A stretch of DNA of 64,000 nt from Cupriavidus pauculus (GTDB lineage: Bacteria > Pseudomonadota > Gammaproteobacteria > Burkholderiales > Burkholderiaceae), in the NCBI RefSeq assembly GCF_022179805.1, contig NZ_BPUO01000002.1, forward strand, positions 1 to 64,000, read 5' to 3'. Shown piece after piece: positions 24,126 through 34,594 of the stretch (the first letter of the stretch is position 1; each line of letters opens with the position of its first letter). The position numbers and the translations under genes are program-made. The notes under the pieces were generated by a model that worked only from the letters and a program-made list of their open reading frames with translations, was not told the DNA's origin and did no database searches.

Positions 24126-26777
24126 TCAGCCGTCGTTGCGGTCGCGGAAGATCCGGATCACGTCCGGATTGCGGCGCAGCGCGCGCATGACGTTGGCCAG
24201 GTGCAGGCGGCTCTGTACCTGGATCACGAACTGCATGTAAGTGGCTTCCTGATGGCCGGCCTGCTGTTGCTGTTCCATCGCCACGTGCGCCACGTTGGCG
24301 TCGGCGGAAGTCAGGTCGGCGGCCACGCGTGCCACGATACCCTTCACGTTGCGCACCATGATCTTGATCGACACGTCGAACGCACGCGTCGTCTTCTTGG
24401 CCCACATGACCTCGATCCAGTGCTCGGGGTCCTTGCTGTGCAGCCGCTTGGCCACCTTGCAATCCTGCACGTGGATCTGCAGCCCTTCGCCCTTGCCCAG
24501 ATAGCCGACGATGGAATCGCCGGGAATCGGACGGCAGCACGCCGAGAAGATCATCGCCATGCCTTCGTCGCCGGTGATCGGCACAGCCGGGGCCTCTTCG
24601 CCCGCGAACGTCTGCACCGCGGCCAGCAGCGCGCTGTCCACGTCGCCGGACAGCTCCTGCAGCAGGATCTCCATGCGGCGTGCCACCACGGCCGGCACGC
24701 GGCGACCCAGCGCCAGGTCGGCGAAGATGTCTTCCTTGAGCTTGTTGCCGGTCCACTGGATCATGCGCTCCCACACCGACTGCGGTACCGCCTTCAGTTC
24801 GATGCCAAGCTGGCGCGCCGACTGGTCCAGCAGACGCTCGCCGAGCTGGATAGCCTCGTCGAGCTTGGTGGTCTTCAGGTAGTGCCGGATCGCCGCGCGG
24901 GCCTTGCCGGTGCGCACGAACGCCAGCCATGCCGGGTTCGGCTTCGAGTACGGCGCCGTCACCACCTCGACGATGTCGCCGCTCTTGAGCTCGGTGCGCA
25001 ACGGCAGCAGCTCGTTGTTGATCTTGACCGCCACGCACTGGTTGCCCAGGTCGCTGTGCACCGCATAGGCAAAGTCCAGCGCCGTGGCACCGCGCGGCAG
25101 CGCGCGGATATGGCCCTTGGGCGTGAACACATAGACGGCATCCGGGAACAGGTCGATCTTGACGTGCTCCAGGAATTCCTGCGAATCGCCGGTCTGGCTC
25201 TGGATATCGAGCAGCGACTGCAGCCACTGGTGCGCCTGCTGCTGGATGTCGTTGGCATGGTCGGCCTGGTGCTTGTACATCCAGTGCGCAGCCACGCCGG
25301 CCTCGGCAATCTGGTGCATGCCACGCGTGCGGATCTGGAATTCCACCGGCGTGCCAAACGGGCCCACCAGCGTCGTATGCAGCGACTGGTAGCCGTTGAT
25401 CTTCGGAATCGCGATGTAGTCCTTGAACTTGCCCGGCATCGGCTTGTACAGCCCATGCAGCGCGCCCATCGCCATGTAGCAGTGCATCTGCGTTTCCACG
25501 ACCACGCGGAAACCATAGACGTCGAGCACCTGCGAGAACGACAACTGCTTGTCGTGCATCTTGCGATAGATGCTGTACAGCGTCTTCTCGCGGCCCGACA
25601 GTTCCGCCACGATACCGGCATCGGCCAGCGCGGCCTGGGCCGCCTCCAGGATGCGGCGCACCACCTCGCGTCGGTTGCCGCGCGCGGCCTTGACCGCCTT
25701 CTCCAGCGTGGCGTATCGGAACGGCGAGCCGACCTTGAACGACAGTTCCTGCAGCTCGCGGTAAATCGTGTTGAGACCCAGCCGGTGCGCGATCGGCGCG
25801 TAGATCTCCATTGTTTCCAGCGCGATCCGGCGCCGCTTCTCGGGCGGCACGAAATCGAGCGTGCGCATGTTGTGCGTGCGGTCGGCCAGCTTGACCAGAA
25901 TTACCCGCACATCGCGCGCCATCGCCAGCAGCATCTTGCGGAAGCTTTCCGCCTGCGCCTGCTCGCGGCTCTGGAATTCGAGCTTGTCCAGCTTGGTCAG
26001 GCCATCGACCAGTTCGGCAACCTTGGGGCCGAATTTCTCGGCCAGTTCGCTCTTGGTGATGCCCTGGTCTTCCATCACATCATGCAGCAGCGCCGCCATG
26101 ATGGACTGCACGTCCAGCTTCCAGTCGGCGCAAAGCTCCGCCACCGCCACCGGGTGCGTGATGTACGGCTCACCACTCTGCCGGTACTGCCCCAGGTGCG
26201 CCTCGTCCGAGAACTGGAATGCCTCGCGCACCACCGCCTGGTCCGCCGGCTTCAGGTACGCCAGCTTCTCCATCAGCCGTGTGATCGAGATGACCTGTTG
26301 CCGGGGCGGCACCGCCGGCTGCGACGTCGGACCGAAGAAGTGCCGGTATGACTGCGCCAGCACCGCGTCGATGAACAGGTCGCCGCCGGGCGTGGCGGGC
26401 ACCGTTCCCGTCACGGGCTCGGCTACCAGGTCGTTGGCCAGCGCCGCGCGCGCCTTGCCCTGGATCGGGGGCACGACGGCACGTTCGCCGACGACGTTGT
26501 CGCCAAGCGGATCAGGCAGATTGGGAGCACCGGTGCGAGCTGTCACGGGAGAGGGTCCGGAACGCCTACGACCGGCAGGCGCGGACGGCGCCGGAGGCAA
26601 AGCTGGGGAAACCGGTACGGCACCGGGCAGCGGTGCACCGGGCGCCACAGAAGAAGCGGCGGCACCGGTTGGTGCCGCCGTGGCGAGCGTGCGCTTCGTA
26701 GCCGGCAACGCGCGCGACTGCCCCGTCCCGGGATGGCCCGGGGGAGCAATGGCGGGATCGTTGGGCGACGAAGGCAT
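24126..26777 (-). CDS. spoT: Bifunctional (p)ppGpp synthetase/hydrolase SpoT
   Basis: Makes and destroys the alarmone (p)ppGpp. Domain order: a Pro/Ala-rich extension (1 to about 160), the HD hydrolase domain with the His232-Asp233 pair in ALLHDVMED, the synthetase domain (YGFRVVVE, then the GYQSLHTT segment), a TGS domain (VYVFTPKGHIRALPRGATALDFAYAVH) and a C-terminal ACT domain. Both catalytic domains look intact. At 883 residues it is longer than usual (about 700-790), due to the N-terminal tail. rpoZ lies 83 bases upstream, as in many proteobacteria. Confidence 0.95.
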   Translation of the reverse strand: MPSSPNDPAIAPPGHPGTGQSRALPATKRTLATAAPTGAAASSVAPGAPLPGAVPVSPALPPAPSAPAGRRRSGPSPVTARTGAPNLPDPLGDNVVGERAVVPPIQGKARAALANDLVAEPVTGTVPATPGGDLFIDAVLAQSYRHFFGPTSQPAVPPRQQVISITRLMEKLAYLKPADQAVVREAFQFSDEAHLGQYRQSGEPYITHPVAVAELCADWKLDVQSIMAALLHDVMEDQGITKSELAEKFGPKVAELVDGLTKLDKLEFQSREQAQAESFRKMLLAMARDVRVILVKLADRTHNMRTLDFVPPEKRRRIALETMEIYAPIAHRLGLNTIYRELQELSFKVGSPFRYATLEKAVKAARGNRREVVRRILEAAQAALADAGIVAELSGREKTLYSIYRKMHDKQLSFSQVLDVYGFRVVVETQMHCYMAMGALHGLYKPMPGKFKDYIAIPKINGYQSLHTTLVGPFGTPVEFQIRTRGMHQIAEAGVAAHWMYKHQADHANDIQQQAHQWLQSLLDIQSQTGDSQEFLEHVKIDLFPDAVYVFTPKGHIRALPRGATALDFAYAVHSDLGNQCVAVKINNELLPLRTELKSGDIVEVVTAPYSKPNPAWLAFVRTGKARAAIRHYLKTTKLDEAIQLGERLLDQSARQLGIELKAVPQSVWERMIQWTGNKLKEDIFADLALGRRVPAVVARRMEILLQELSGDVDSALLAAVQTFAGEEAPAVPITGDEGMAMIFSACCRPIPGDSIVGYLGKGEGLQIHVQDCKVAKRLHSKDPEHWIEVMWAKKTTRAFDVSIKIMVRNVKGIVARVAADLTSADANVAHVAMEQQQQAGHQEATYMQFVIQVQSRLHLANVMRALRRNPDVIRIFRDRNDG

Positions 26778-26860
26778 GGCGGCCCCTGGAATTCAACCGG
26801 ATGCGCGGCTGGATGCGTACGCACGCGAAGCATGAATGACCCACGGGACCGCCCTGGCAA

Positions 26861-27064
26861 TCAGGTCGGTACCTTCTTGAGCATCTCGATACCAACCTGG
26901 CCCGATGCGATTTCGCGCAGCGCCACCACGGTGGGCTTGTCCTTGGCCTCGACCTTGGGCGTGTGGCCCTGCACGAGCTGACGTGCACGGTAAGTCGCGG
27001 CGAGCGCGAGCTCGAAGCGGTTCGGGATGTGTTTCAGACAATCTTCGACGGTAATACGCGCCAT
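26861..27064 (-). CDS. rpoZ: RNA polymerase omega subunit
   Basis: 67-residue omega subunit, which helps assemble RNA polymerase and with ppGpp forms a regulatory site. [19 protein letters not shown] and the helix ATYRARQL are diagnostic. It is between gmk and spoT, the conserved order. Confidence 0.97.
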
Positions 27065-27149
27065 ATCAAATCCACCTTGGGATGAAACCTGTTCGACAGG
27101 CCGGTATTTTACAGCACGCCGCCGGAACCTTCCGACGGCGCACGCGCTT

Positions 27150-27800
27150 TCAGTGAATGCCGAGCTCGATGAACAGCTCGGCGTGACGCGCCTTTTGCGA
27201 CGAAAAGCGCAAACGGGTCGCGTGAACGACGTTCTGCAGCTGCTTCAGCGCGTCCTCGAACACCTCGTTGATGATCACGTAATCGCTCTCCGAGGCATGG
27301 GCCATTTCGCTACCGGCGGCCAGCAGGCGGCGCACGATCACGTTGGGCTCGTCCTGGCCACGTTTCTTGAGGCGATCTTCCAGCGCGGTCAGCGACGGCG
27401 GCAGGATGAAGATCTCCATGGCGTTGGAAAAGCGCTTGTGCACCTGCTGCGCGCCCTGCCAGTCGATTTCCAGCAGCACGTCGTTGCCCTGGGCCATCTG
27501 CTGCTCGATCCAGACGCGCGACGTGGCGTAGTAATTGCCATGCACCTCGGCCCACTCCAGGAATTCGCCGCGGTCACGCGCGGCGCGGAATTCCTCGATC
27601 GTGGTGAAGTGGTACTCGCGGCCGTTCTGCTCGCCCGGACGCGGCTTGCGCGTGGTGTGCGAGATCGACAGGCGGATGGACTGGTCCTGCGCCAGCAGCG
27701 CATTGACCAGCGTGGACTTGCCGGCCCCTGACGGTGCCACCACCATGAACAGGTTGCCGGGATAGGCGGTATCGATGGCGGTGTGGGTCGTTTCGCTCAT
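27150..27800 (-). CDS. gmk: Guanylate kinase
   Basis: Phosphorylates GMP to GDP with ATP. 216 residues; P-loop APSGAGKST at 22-30, then the GMP-binding stretch [21 protein letters not shown] and the [13 protein letters not shown] segment ([11 protein letters not shown]). It starts four bases after the yicC stop, so the two are co-transcribed. Confidence 0.97.
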
Positions 27801-27804
27801 GATC

Positions 27805-28740
27805 TTATTCGAGGTTTTGAATCTGTTCGCGCATCTGCTCGATCAGGAGCTTGAGCTCCATCGAGGCATCGGCGAGTTCCTTGGCGGCGGCCTTCGAGCC
27901 CAGCGTGTTGGCCTCGCGGTTCAGCTCCTGCATCATGAAATCCAGTCGCTTGCCCACCTGGCCGCCCTTCTTCAGAATATGTCGCGTTTCATTGAGGTGG
28001 GCCTGCAGGCGCGACAATTCCTCGGCAATGTCGATGCGGATGCCGTAAACCGTGGCTTCCTGGCGGATGCGCTCGCCCACTTCCTCGCGGGTCATCGACG
28101 GCATGCCGTTCGGCGCGGCCAGGTTGAAGGCTTCCTGCAGCCGCTCGGTCAGTTTTTCCTGGTGATGGGCAATCAGTTGCGGAATCATCGGCGTCAGGCG
28201 CTCGACGATGGCCAGCATGGCATCGATACGCTCGTCCAGGGTGGCCTTCAGGGCCGCGCCCTCGCGACGGCGCGCCTCCAGCAACTGGGTCAGCGCCTCG
28301 CGCGCCGCGCCCAGCACGGCTTCGCGCAACGCGTCCTGCGACAGCTCGGGCTCCACCAGCACGCCCGGCCAGCGCAGCAGCTCGCCCATGCGCATGGTGC
28401 CCGCGTTGGCGAAGGTTGCCGCCACGGTGCCTTCGAGCGCGCGGATCTGGTCCAGCAGGCCCTGGTTCAGCGCCAGCGTGGCACCACCGGCGTCGGTGCG
28501 CTGCAGGTTGATACGGCATTCGAGCTTGCCGCGCGACAGGTCGCTCATCAGCATTTCGCGCAGCGCCGGCTCAAAGGCGCGGCATTCCTCGGGCGAACGG
28601 AAGAACAGGTCGAGAAAACGCGAATTGACAGTGCGGAATTCCACGGAAACCGAAGCCGTGCGGCCGCTGGGTTCGCCCTGGGCGTTGGTCAGCGGTGCCT
28701 GGCGGGTAGCCAGGCCATAGCCTGTCATGCTGTGGATCAT
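27805..28740 (-). CDS. yicC: YicC family endoribonuclease-like protein
   Basis: 311-residue YicC protein: N-terminal MIHSMTGYG and [14 protein letters not shown]-terminal DUF1732 region ([20 protein letters not shown]). Family members have been shown to act in RNA cleavage and small-RNA turnover in E. coli. First gene of the leftward set yicC-gmk-rpoZ-spoT. Confidence 0.95.
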   Translation of the reverse strand: MIHSMTGYGLATRQAPLTNAQGEPSGRTASVSVEFRTVNSRFLDLFFRSPEECRAFEPALREMLMSDLSRGKLECRINLQRTDAGGATLALNQGLLDQIRALEGTVAATFANAGTMRMGELLRWPGVLVEPELSQDALREAVLGAAREALTQLLEARRREGAALKATLDERIDAMLAIVERLTPMIPQLIAHHQEKLTERLQEAFNLAAPNGMPSMTREEVGERIRQEATVYGIRIDIAEELSRLQAHLNETRHILKKGGQVGKRLDFMMQELNREANTLGSKAAAKELADASMELKLLIEQMREQIQNLE

Positions 28741-28961
28741 CGTCGTTAATCTCGCGAAAGAGTCGAAAAATCAGGATCCGGGGCGAAACCGTACGGCACG
28801 GCCCGGCCAGCGCGCCCGGGCAGGCGGTAAATCGCCCCGAATAATCAATGGAAACCGGGAATCAAAAAGCGCGGATATTTGGCAACAGTCCCCGCCAATG
28901 ATTTCTTTACAAGTGACCGATTAGACCGGAGAATCCGGGAGCAAATGAGGTCCCGAATCCT

Positions 28962-30053
28962 ATGACAGAGTCCAAGGGCGCCAACCAACCCAAGAGCGCG
29001 CCGCTCCCTATCGGCACGCTGCTTGCCAACTACCGTATTGTAAAGAAGTTGGCCAGCGGGGGGTTCAGTTTCGTCTACCTCGCCACCGACGAGACCGGTG
29101 CTCCGGTTGCCATCAAGGAATACCTGCCGTCTTCGCTTGCCCGCCGCAACCCCGGCGAGCTGATTCCTGTCGTGCCCGACGAGAATGCCGCGTCGTTCCG
29201 GCTGGGCCTCAAGTATTTCTTCGAGGAAGGCCGGTCGCTGGCGCGTATTTCGCACCCGAGCGTGGTTCGCGTGGTGAATTTCTTCCGCGAGAACTCCACG
29301 GTCTACATGGTGATGAATTACGAGCTGGGCAAGACGCTGCAGGAGCATATCCTGCAGGCCCGGCAGCAAGGCAAGCCCAAGGTGCTGCGCGAGCGCTTTA
29401 TCCGCAAGGTATTCCATGACCTGATGAGCGGCTTGCGCGAAGTACATATTCACAAACTGCTGCACCTGGACATCAAGCCCGGCAATATCTACCTGCGCGA
29501 AGACGAATCGCCGATCCTGCTGGACTTCGGCGCCGCGCGGCAGATCCTGACCATGGAAAACGCGCGCTTCCAGCCGATGTACACCCCCGGCTTCGCGGCG
29601 CCCGAACTCTATGGCAAGCATTCCGAGCTGGGCCCGTGGACCGACATCTACAGCCTGGGCGCCACGCTGTATGCCTGCATGGCCGGCATGCCGCCGCAGG
29701 AGGCCAACCAGCGCGAGAAGGAAGACCGCATGGCCGAATCCTTCACGCGGCTGCGCGCCACGTACACCAACGGACTGGTGGACCTGGTGGAATGGTGCCT
29801 GCGCCTGACGCCGTCGGAGCGCCCGCAGAGCGTATTCCGGCTGCAGAAGGAGTTGCGCGACCAGAGCAATGCGCTGGGCGAGCAATCGGCCGCCTCGGCC
29901 GCGAGCAACCCCGCGACCGCGCCGGTGACCGAGCGCATGAACGCCACCAGCCGCTTCATGACATTGCTGCGCCGCCGCGAAGACAAGTCCATCGACAAGC
30001 AGACCGCCGTCAAACCCGTCCACGCCGAAGAAACCGGCCGAAGCGGCGACTAA
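28962..30053 (+). CDS. Serine/threonine protein kinase
   Basis: 363-residue soluble Hanks-type kinase. Gly-rich loop LASGGFSFVY (30-39), ATP-binding Lys52 in VAIKEYLP, catalytic Asp170 in HLDIKPGN and the DFG at 188-190. The usual HRD is HLD, so it is a non-RD kinase. There is no membrane helix or PASTA domain; the last 60 residues are a polar tail. A PP2C phosphatase gene follows 27 bases later, forming a likely kinase/phosphatase pair. Targets unknown; type VI secretion control is one known role of such pairs, but no T6SS gene is in the window. Confidence 0.92.
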   Translation: MTESKGANQPKSAPLPIGTLLANYRIVKKLASGGFSFVYLATDETGAPVAIKEYLPSSLARRNPGELIPVVPDENAASFRLGLKYFFEEGRSLARISHPSVVRVVNFFRENSTVYMVMNYELGKTLQEHILQARQQGKPKVLRERFIRKVFHDLMSGLREVHIHKLLHLDIKPGNIYLREDESPILLDFGAARQILTMENARFQPMYTPGFAAPELYGKHSELGPWTDIYSLGATLYACMAGMPPQEANQREKEDRMAESFTRLRATYTNGLVDLVEWCLRLTPSERPQSVFRLQKELRDQSNALGEQSAASAASNPATAPVTERMNATSRFMTLLRRREDKSIDKQTAVKPVHAEETGRSGD

Positions 30054-30080
30054 CGCACGAACCCGACACGAATTACCGCA

Positions 30081-30995
30081 ATGCGATTCTCCGTCTACCA
30101 GGAAAGCCGGAAAGGCGGCCGCCGGATCAACCAGGACCGCATGGGCTATTGCTTTACGCGCGATGCCCTGCTCATGGTCCTGGCCGACGGCCTGGGCGGC
30201 CACGCCTTTGGCGAAGTCGCCGCGCAGCAGGCATTGCAGACGCTCGCCCGCCAGTTCCAGTTGCAGGCCCGCCCGTCGATCCGTAATCCGGCCGATTTCC
30301 TGCAGGATACGGTCATGCTGGCCCACCGCGAGATCCACCGCTACGCCGAGGCCAACAAGCTGGCCGACGTGCCGCGCACCACGGTGGTCTGCTGCCTGAT
30401 CCAGAATGGCCAGATCCACTGGGCACACGCCGGCGACTCGCGCTTCTACCTGATGCGCAAGGCCGCGCTGCTCACGCGCACACGCGATCATTCCAAGATC
30501 GAGAACCTGCTGCAGCAGGAGCGTGTGCTGCCCATGGAGGTGGCCAACCATCCGGAGCGCAACAAGCTCTACAACTGCCTGGGTTCGCCCAACCTGCCGC
30601 TGATCGATATCGGCGGCCCGGTGCGGCTGGAGCCGGGCGACGTGGCACTGCTGTGCTCGGACGGCTTGTGGGGCGTGCTCGACGAGAAGGTCATCGTCGA
30701 CAAGGTCACGCACCTGTCGGTGGTCCATGCCATTCCGGACCTGATCGAACAGGCGTTGGCCAACGCTGGCGAAGGTGCCGATAACACCACAGCCATCGCG
30801 ATGATGTGGGAAGCCGACGCCACGGTGACCAACGAAGAGGCCGTGCTGACCGATACCCTGCCGCTAAACGCGTTCACCACGTCGATCCTTGAGCGCACGG
30901 GCACCGAGACCGATCTGCTGTCCGAGGAAGAGATCGAACGGTCGATTGCCGAGATCCGCGCGGCCATCGACAAGACCTCGAATCTGATGCGCTGA
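30081..30995 (+). CDS. PP2C-family protein phosphatase
   Basis: 304-residue metal-dependent Ser/Thr phosphatase. Metal ligands are visible as Asp19 in RRINQDRMG and Asp36-Gly37 in [12 protein letters not shown]; later motifs [19 protein letters not shown] and GADNTTAI complete the fold. A C-terminal tail of about 60 acidic residues ([17 protein letters not shown]) is extra. Pairs with the upstream kinase and presumably reverses its phosphorylation. Confidence 0.93.
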   Translation: MRFSVYQESRKGGRRINQDRMGYCFTRDALLMVLADGLGGHAFGEVAAQQALQTLARQFQLQARPSIRNPADFLQDTVMLAHREIHRYAEANKLADVPRTTVVCCLIQNGQIHWAHAGDSRFYLMRKAALLTRTRDHSKIENLLQQERVLPMEVANHPERNKLYNCLGSPNLPLIDIGGPVRLEPGDVALLCSDGLWGVLDEKVIVDKVTHLSVVHAIPDLIEQALANAGEGADNTTAIAMMWEADATVTNEEAVLTDTLPLNAFTTSILERTGTETDLLSEEEIERSIAEIRAAIDKTSNLMR

Positions 30996-31081
30996 GGGGG
31001 TCCGGCGGGAGACGGCGGGCGCACGATGTGCCCGCCGGCGTTAGAATCGCGGTCTCACCCGATTCCAACGAAAGATTCCCC

Positions 31082-31798
31082 ATGCGACCCAGCGGACGCG
31101 CGGCCGACGCGCTGCGACCCATCAGCCTGACCCGTCACTACACCTGCCACGCCGAAGGTTCGGTGCTGAGTGCCTTTGGCGATACCAAGGTGCTCTGCAC
31201 GGCCAGCGTGCTGGCCAAGGTGCCGCCGCACAAGAAAGGCAGCGGCGAAGGCTGGGTCACGGCCGAATACGGCATGCTGCCTCGCGCCACCCACACGCGC
31301 TCCGACCGCGAAGCCGCTCGCGGCAAGCAGACTGGCCGCACCCAGGAAATCCAGCGCCTGATCGGCCGTGCCATGCGCTCGGTGTTCGACCTGGCCGCGC
31401 TGGGCGAATACACCATCCACCTCGATTGCGATGTGCTGCAGGCCGACGGCGGCACGCGCACGGCGGCCATCACGGGCGCCTTCGTGGCTGCGCACGACGC
31501 CATCGGCACCATGCTGGGCAAGGGCCTGATCACCGCCAGCCCGATCCGCGACTTCGTGGCCGCCGTATCGGTGGGCATGGTCGACGGCGTGCCGGTACTG
31601 GACCTCGACTACGCTGAGGACAGCACCTGCGACACCGACATGAACGTGGTGATGACCGGCAGCGGCGGTTTCGTCGAGGTGCAGGGCACGGCCGAGGGCG
31701 CTCCCTTCAGCCGCGCCGACCTGGACGCGATGACGCGCCTGGCCGAGGCGGGCATCGCCGATCTCGTGCACCACCAGAAGCAGGCGCTGGGCCTTTGA
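31082..31798 (+). CDS. rph: RNase PH
   Basis: Phosphorolytic 3'-5' exoribonuclease that trims tRNA 3' ends. 238 residues with [14 protein letters not shown], the phosphate-binding [25 protein letters not shown] region and the [19 protein letters not shown] segment. The ATG at 31082 is used; an upstream in-frame GTG lacks a ribosome site. First of rph-rdgB-hemW. Confidence 0.96.
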   Translation: MRPSGRAADALRPISLTRHYTCHAEGSVLSAFGDTKVLCTASVLAKVPPHKKGSGEGWVTAEYGMLPRATHTRSDREAARGKQTGRTQEIQRLIGRAMRSVFDLAALGEYTIHLDCDVLQADGGTRTAAITGAFVAAHDAIGTMLGKGLITASPIRDFVAAVSVGMVDGVPVLDLDYAEDSTCDTDMNVVMTGSGGFVEVQGTAEGAPFSRADLDAMTRLAEAGIADLVHHQKQALGL

Positions 31799-31818
31799 TA
31801 CGCGCGGAGGGACTGACG

Positions 31819-32433
31819 ATGCAACGCCTGATCCTGGCTTCCAACAACGCCGGCAAGGTTCGCGAATTCAGCGCACTGCTGTCGCCACTCGGATTCGACG
31901 TGGTGCCGCAAGGCGACCTCGGCATTCCCGAAGCCGAGGAGCCGTTCGCGACGTTCGTCGAGAACGCGTTGACCAAGGCGCGACATGCCAGCCGCCTGGC
32001 CGGCATGCCCGCGCTGGCTGACGACTCGGGCATCTGCGTCGACGCCCTCGATGGCGCCCCCGGCGTCTACTCTGCGCGCTACGCGCAGATGGTAGGCAAG
32101 CCGAAGACCGACGCCGCCAACAACGCGCACCTGATCTCGCAACTGGCGGGCAAGCTGAACCGTCACGCCCATTACTACTGCGTGCTGGTGCTGGTGCGCC
32201 ATGCCGACGATCCGCGCCCGATCATTGCCGAAGGCACCTGGGCCGGCGAAGTCGTCGACGCACCGCGTGGTGCGGGCGGCTTTGGCTACGACCCGCACTT
32301 CCTGCTGCCCAAGATCGGCAGGACCGCCGCCGAGCTGAGCGCCGACGAGAAAAACAGCATCAGCCACCGCGCGCTGGCGCTGCAGGGGCTGGTGGCGCGA
32401 CTCCAGGCCGCGAGCCTCAGGGTTGGCGCATGA
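31819..32433 (+). CDS. rdgB: dITP/XTP pyrophosphatase (RdgB/HAM1)
   Basis: Removes non-canonical purine triphosphates. 204 residues with LILASNNAGKVREF, ALADDSGICVDAL and the GFGYDPHFLLP motif. GGAGG is eight bases before the ATG at 31819. It overlaps hemW by four bases. Confidence 0.96.
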   Translation: MQRLILASNNAGKVREFSALLSPLGFDVVPQGDLGIPEAEEPFATFVENALTKARHASRLAGMPALADDSGICVDALDGAPGVYSARYAQMVGKPKTDAANNAHLISQLAGKLNRHAHYYCVLVLVRHADDPRPIIAEGTWAGEVVDAPRGAGGFGYDPHFLLPKIGRTAAELSADEKNSISHRALALQGLVARLQAASLRVGA

Positions 32434-33686
32434 TCCCGATCATTCCCGCCGGCAGCAGCAAGCCGGCCGCAGCACCGGTATCGCCTGCCGGTAACCAGCA
32501 GCTCTGGCTCAAGCCCGGCCAGATCGCCCTGCCTGGTTCCCCGCCGCTCTCGCTGTACATCCATATCCCGTGGTGCGTGCGCAAGTGTCCGTATTGCGAT
32601 TTCAACTCGCACGCGGCACCGGGCAAGAACGATAGCCACGACATCCCCGAGGACATCTACCTCGACGCGCTGCGCGCCGACCTGGAGCAGTCGCTGCCGT
32701 TGGTCTGGGGCCGGCCCGTGCATACGGTCTTCATCGGTGGTGGCACCCCCAGCCTGCTGTCGGCGGCGGGCATGGACCGGCTGCTGTCAGACATCCGCGC
32801 GCTGCTGCCGCTGGACGCCGACGCCGAGATCACGATGGAGGCCAATCCGGGCACGTTCGAGGCCGAGCGGTTCGCGAGCTATCGCGCCAGCGGCATCAAC
32901 CGGCTGTCGATCGGCATCCAGAGCTTCGATGACCGGCATCTGCAGGCGCTGGGGCGCATCCACGGCGAGCGCGAAGCACGTGCGGCCATCGACATCGCGT
33001 TGAAGCACTTCGACAACGTGAACCTGGACCTGATGTACGCACTGCCGGGCCAGACGCTGGACGAATGCATGCGCGACCTGGAGTCGGCGCTGTCGTACGG
33101 CACCACGCACCTGTCGCTCTATCACCTGACGCTGGAACCGAACACGCTGTTCGCCAAGTATCCGCCGGCACTGCCTGACGAGGACATCGCCTACGAAATG
33201 CAGGACCTCATCGAGGCACGCACGGCGCAGGCGGGTTTTCGGCACTACGAGACCTCGGCCTACGCCCGCCCGCATCGCGAGGCCAAGCACAACCTCAACT
33301 ACTGGCGTTTCGGCGATTACCTGGGTATCGGTGCCGGCGCGCACGGCAAGTTGTCGTTCCCGAACCGTATCCTGCGCCAGATGCGCCACAAACATCCGGC
33401 CACGTACATGGAACAGGCGCTGTCCGGCAATGCCGTGCAGGAAGCCCGCGAGGTGAGCGCCGACGAACTGCCGTTCGAGTTCATGCTCAACGCGCTGCGC
33501 CTGACCGATGGCGTGCCGGCATCGAGCTTCCACGACTACACCGGCCTGCCCTTGCACACCATCGGCAAGCAGCTTGCGGCCGCGGAGAAGAAGGGCCTGC
33601 TCGAAGCCGACCCCACGATGATCAAGCCGACCGAGCTGGGCCGGCGCTTCCTGAACGACCTGCAGGAGATGTTCCTGAAGGACTGA
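32430..33686 (+). CDS. hemW: HemW radical SAM haem chaperone
   Basis: 418-residue radical SAM protein. The cluster cysteines are Cys49, Cys53 and Cys56 in HIPWCVRKCPYCDFN, followed by FIGGGTPSLL. It lacks the extra N-terminal Cys arrangement of true HemN, and members in the rph-rdgB-hemW order act as haem chaperones rather than coproporphyrinogen dehydrogenases. Terminator follows at 33721. Confidence 0.92.
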   Translation: MIPIIPAGSSKPAAAPVSPAGNQQLWLKPGQIALPGSPPLSLYIHIPWCVRKCPYCDFNSHAAPGKNDSHDIPEDIYLDALRADLEQSLPLVWGRPVHTVFIGGGTPSLLSAAGMDRLLSDIRALLPLDADAEITMEANPGTFEAERFASYRASGINRLSIGIQSFDDRHLQALGRIHGEREARAAIDIALKHFDNVNLDLMYALPGQTLDECMRDLESALSYGTTHLSLYHLTLEPNTLFAKYPPALPDEDIAYEMQDLIEARTAQAGFRHYETSAYARPHREAKHNLNYWRFGDYLGIGAGAHGKLSFPNRILRQMRHKHPATYMEQALSGNAVQEAREVSADELPFEFMLNALRLTDGVPASSFHDYTGLPLHTIGKQLAAAEKKGLLEADPTMIKPTELGRRFLNDLQEMFLKD

Positions 33687-33720
33687 AAGCCACTGGCACG
33701 GCTTCTCGCACAGGCAAAAC

Positions 33721-33756
33721 AAAAGCGCCACACCTTCGCAGGTGTGGCGCTTTTTT
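33721..33756. terminator. Terminator between hemW and the convergent lipoprotein gene
   Basis: 14-bp stem (33721-33734 with 33741-33754), loop TTCGCA, with terminal A and T runs, so bidirectional. Confidence 0.92.
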
Positions 33757-33772
33757 ATCGACCGACGATCGA

Positions 33773-34303
33773 TCAGTACGGCGTTGCCATGTCGTTGGCC
33801 ACGCGTGCGCGGTCGCCCACGCGCATGTTGCCGACGTTGCTCTGCGTCACCGTTGCCACGCGACCATCGTCCAGACGCACGTTGACGCGATAGACGGTCG
33901 ACGTGTTGCTGCCGGTGCGCTTTTCGATCTGGTTGCCGGCCACGGCACCACCCACGGCGCCCACGATCGTGGCTGCGGTCTGTCCGCGTCCGCCGCCGAC
34001 CTGGTGGCCAAGCAGGCCGCCCGCCGCACCGCCGATCACGGTGCCGAGAATGCCCGAACTGCCCTGCGTGGTCTGGATCGGCTCGATCGACTCCACGCGG
34101 CCCGTGAACACCGATCCGGCCGGTGCCTGGTAGGTGTTGGTGTTGGGCTGCTGATATCCGGTCTGCTGCGGCGCCGTGTTGTAGTTACCGTAGCCACCAT
34201 AGCCGGGCTGCGCGCAACCGGCCAGGCCGGCGGCCAGCGCCAGGGCGCCCAGGCCACCAAGGGCCAGCCACGGCCTCCGTGCGTCCTTGCGTTGTTCCTG
34301 CAT
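33773..34303 (-). CDS. Glycine-zipper 2TM outer-membrane lipoprotein
   Basis: 176-residue lipoprotein: signal peptide ending in the lipobox LAGC (Cys29 or so), a Gly/Tyr/Gln-rich linker, then the glycine-zipper hairpin ILGTVIGGAAGGLLGHQVGGG with a second zipper ATIVGAVGGAVAGNQ and a C-terminal beta region (YRVNVRLDDGRVATV). It resembles SlyB/PcP-type lipoproteins thought to stabilise the outer membrane. The start at 34303 is the first with a ribosome site (GGAGAA). Confidence 0.88.
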   Translation of the reverse strand: MQEQRKDARRPWLALGGLGALALAAGLAGCAQPGYGGYGNYNTAPQQTGYQQPNTNTYQAPAGSVFTGRVESIEPIQTTQGSSGILGTVIGGAAGGLLGHQVGGGRGQTAATIVGAVGGAVAGNQIEKRTGSNTSTVYRVNVRLDDGRVATVTQSNVGNMRVGDRARVANDMATPY

Positions 34304-34534
34304 GAGAAATTCTCCTCGAATCACTGTTTGAAAAGCCGACTCGCTCGTGGCAGACGCCCGCGAGTCGTCCCCTGTAGGAACCTTACCGTGCCAACATGGT
34401 TCCGCGCTGTCCGACAAACACCGACATTTTCGCCAGTATCCGACGCGTCGTCAGACGCAATCATGGACAGGTCAACAACGGATCCGGCATCCGCGACAAA
34501 AGCATCACACTGTCCGGCGTGCCCGGCATGCTTG

Positions 34535-34540
34535 TATAAT
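34535..34540 (+). promoter_or_regulatory. -10 element of tRNA-Ser
   Basis: TATAAT within TTGTATAATGC, 55 bases before the tRNA 5' end. No strong -35 match is seen. Confidence 0.5.
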
Positions 34541-34594
34541 GCGCGGCCGGGCATGGCGGATGACACGCCAGCACGCCCGAGATCTACCCTTACA

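Noticed and set aside
24201..26351. 716-codon open frame on the plus strand
   Set aside because: Antisense shadow of spoT; composition (His, Arg, Leu) is that of a mirror frame.
28845..30728. 627-codon open frame on the minus strand
   Set aside because: Antisense to the kinase-phosphatase pair, which have intact catalytic motifs.
28962..30995. Kinase-phosphatase pair as part of a type VI secretion locus
   Set aside because: No Tss, Hcp, VgrG or FHA gene lies nearby.
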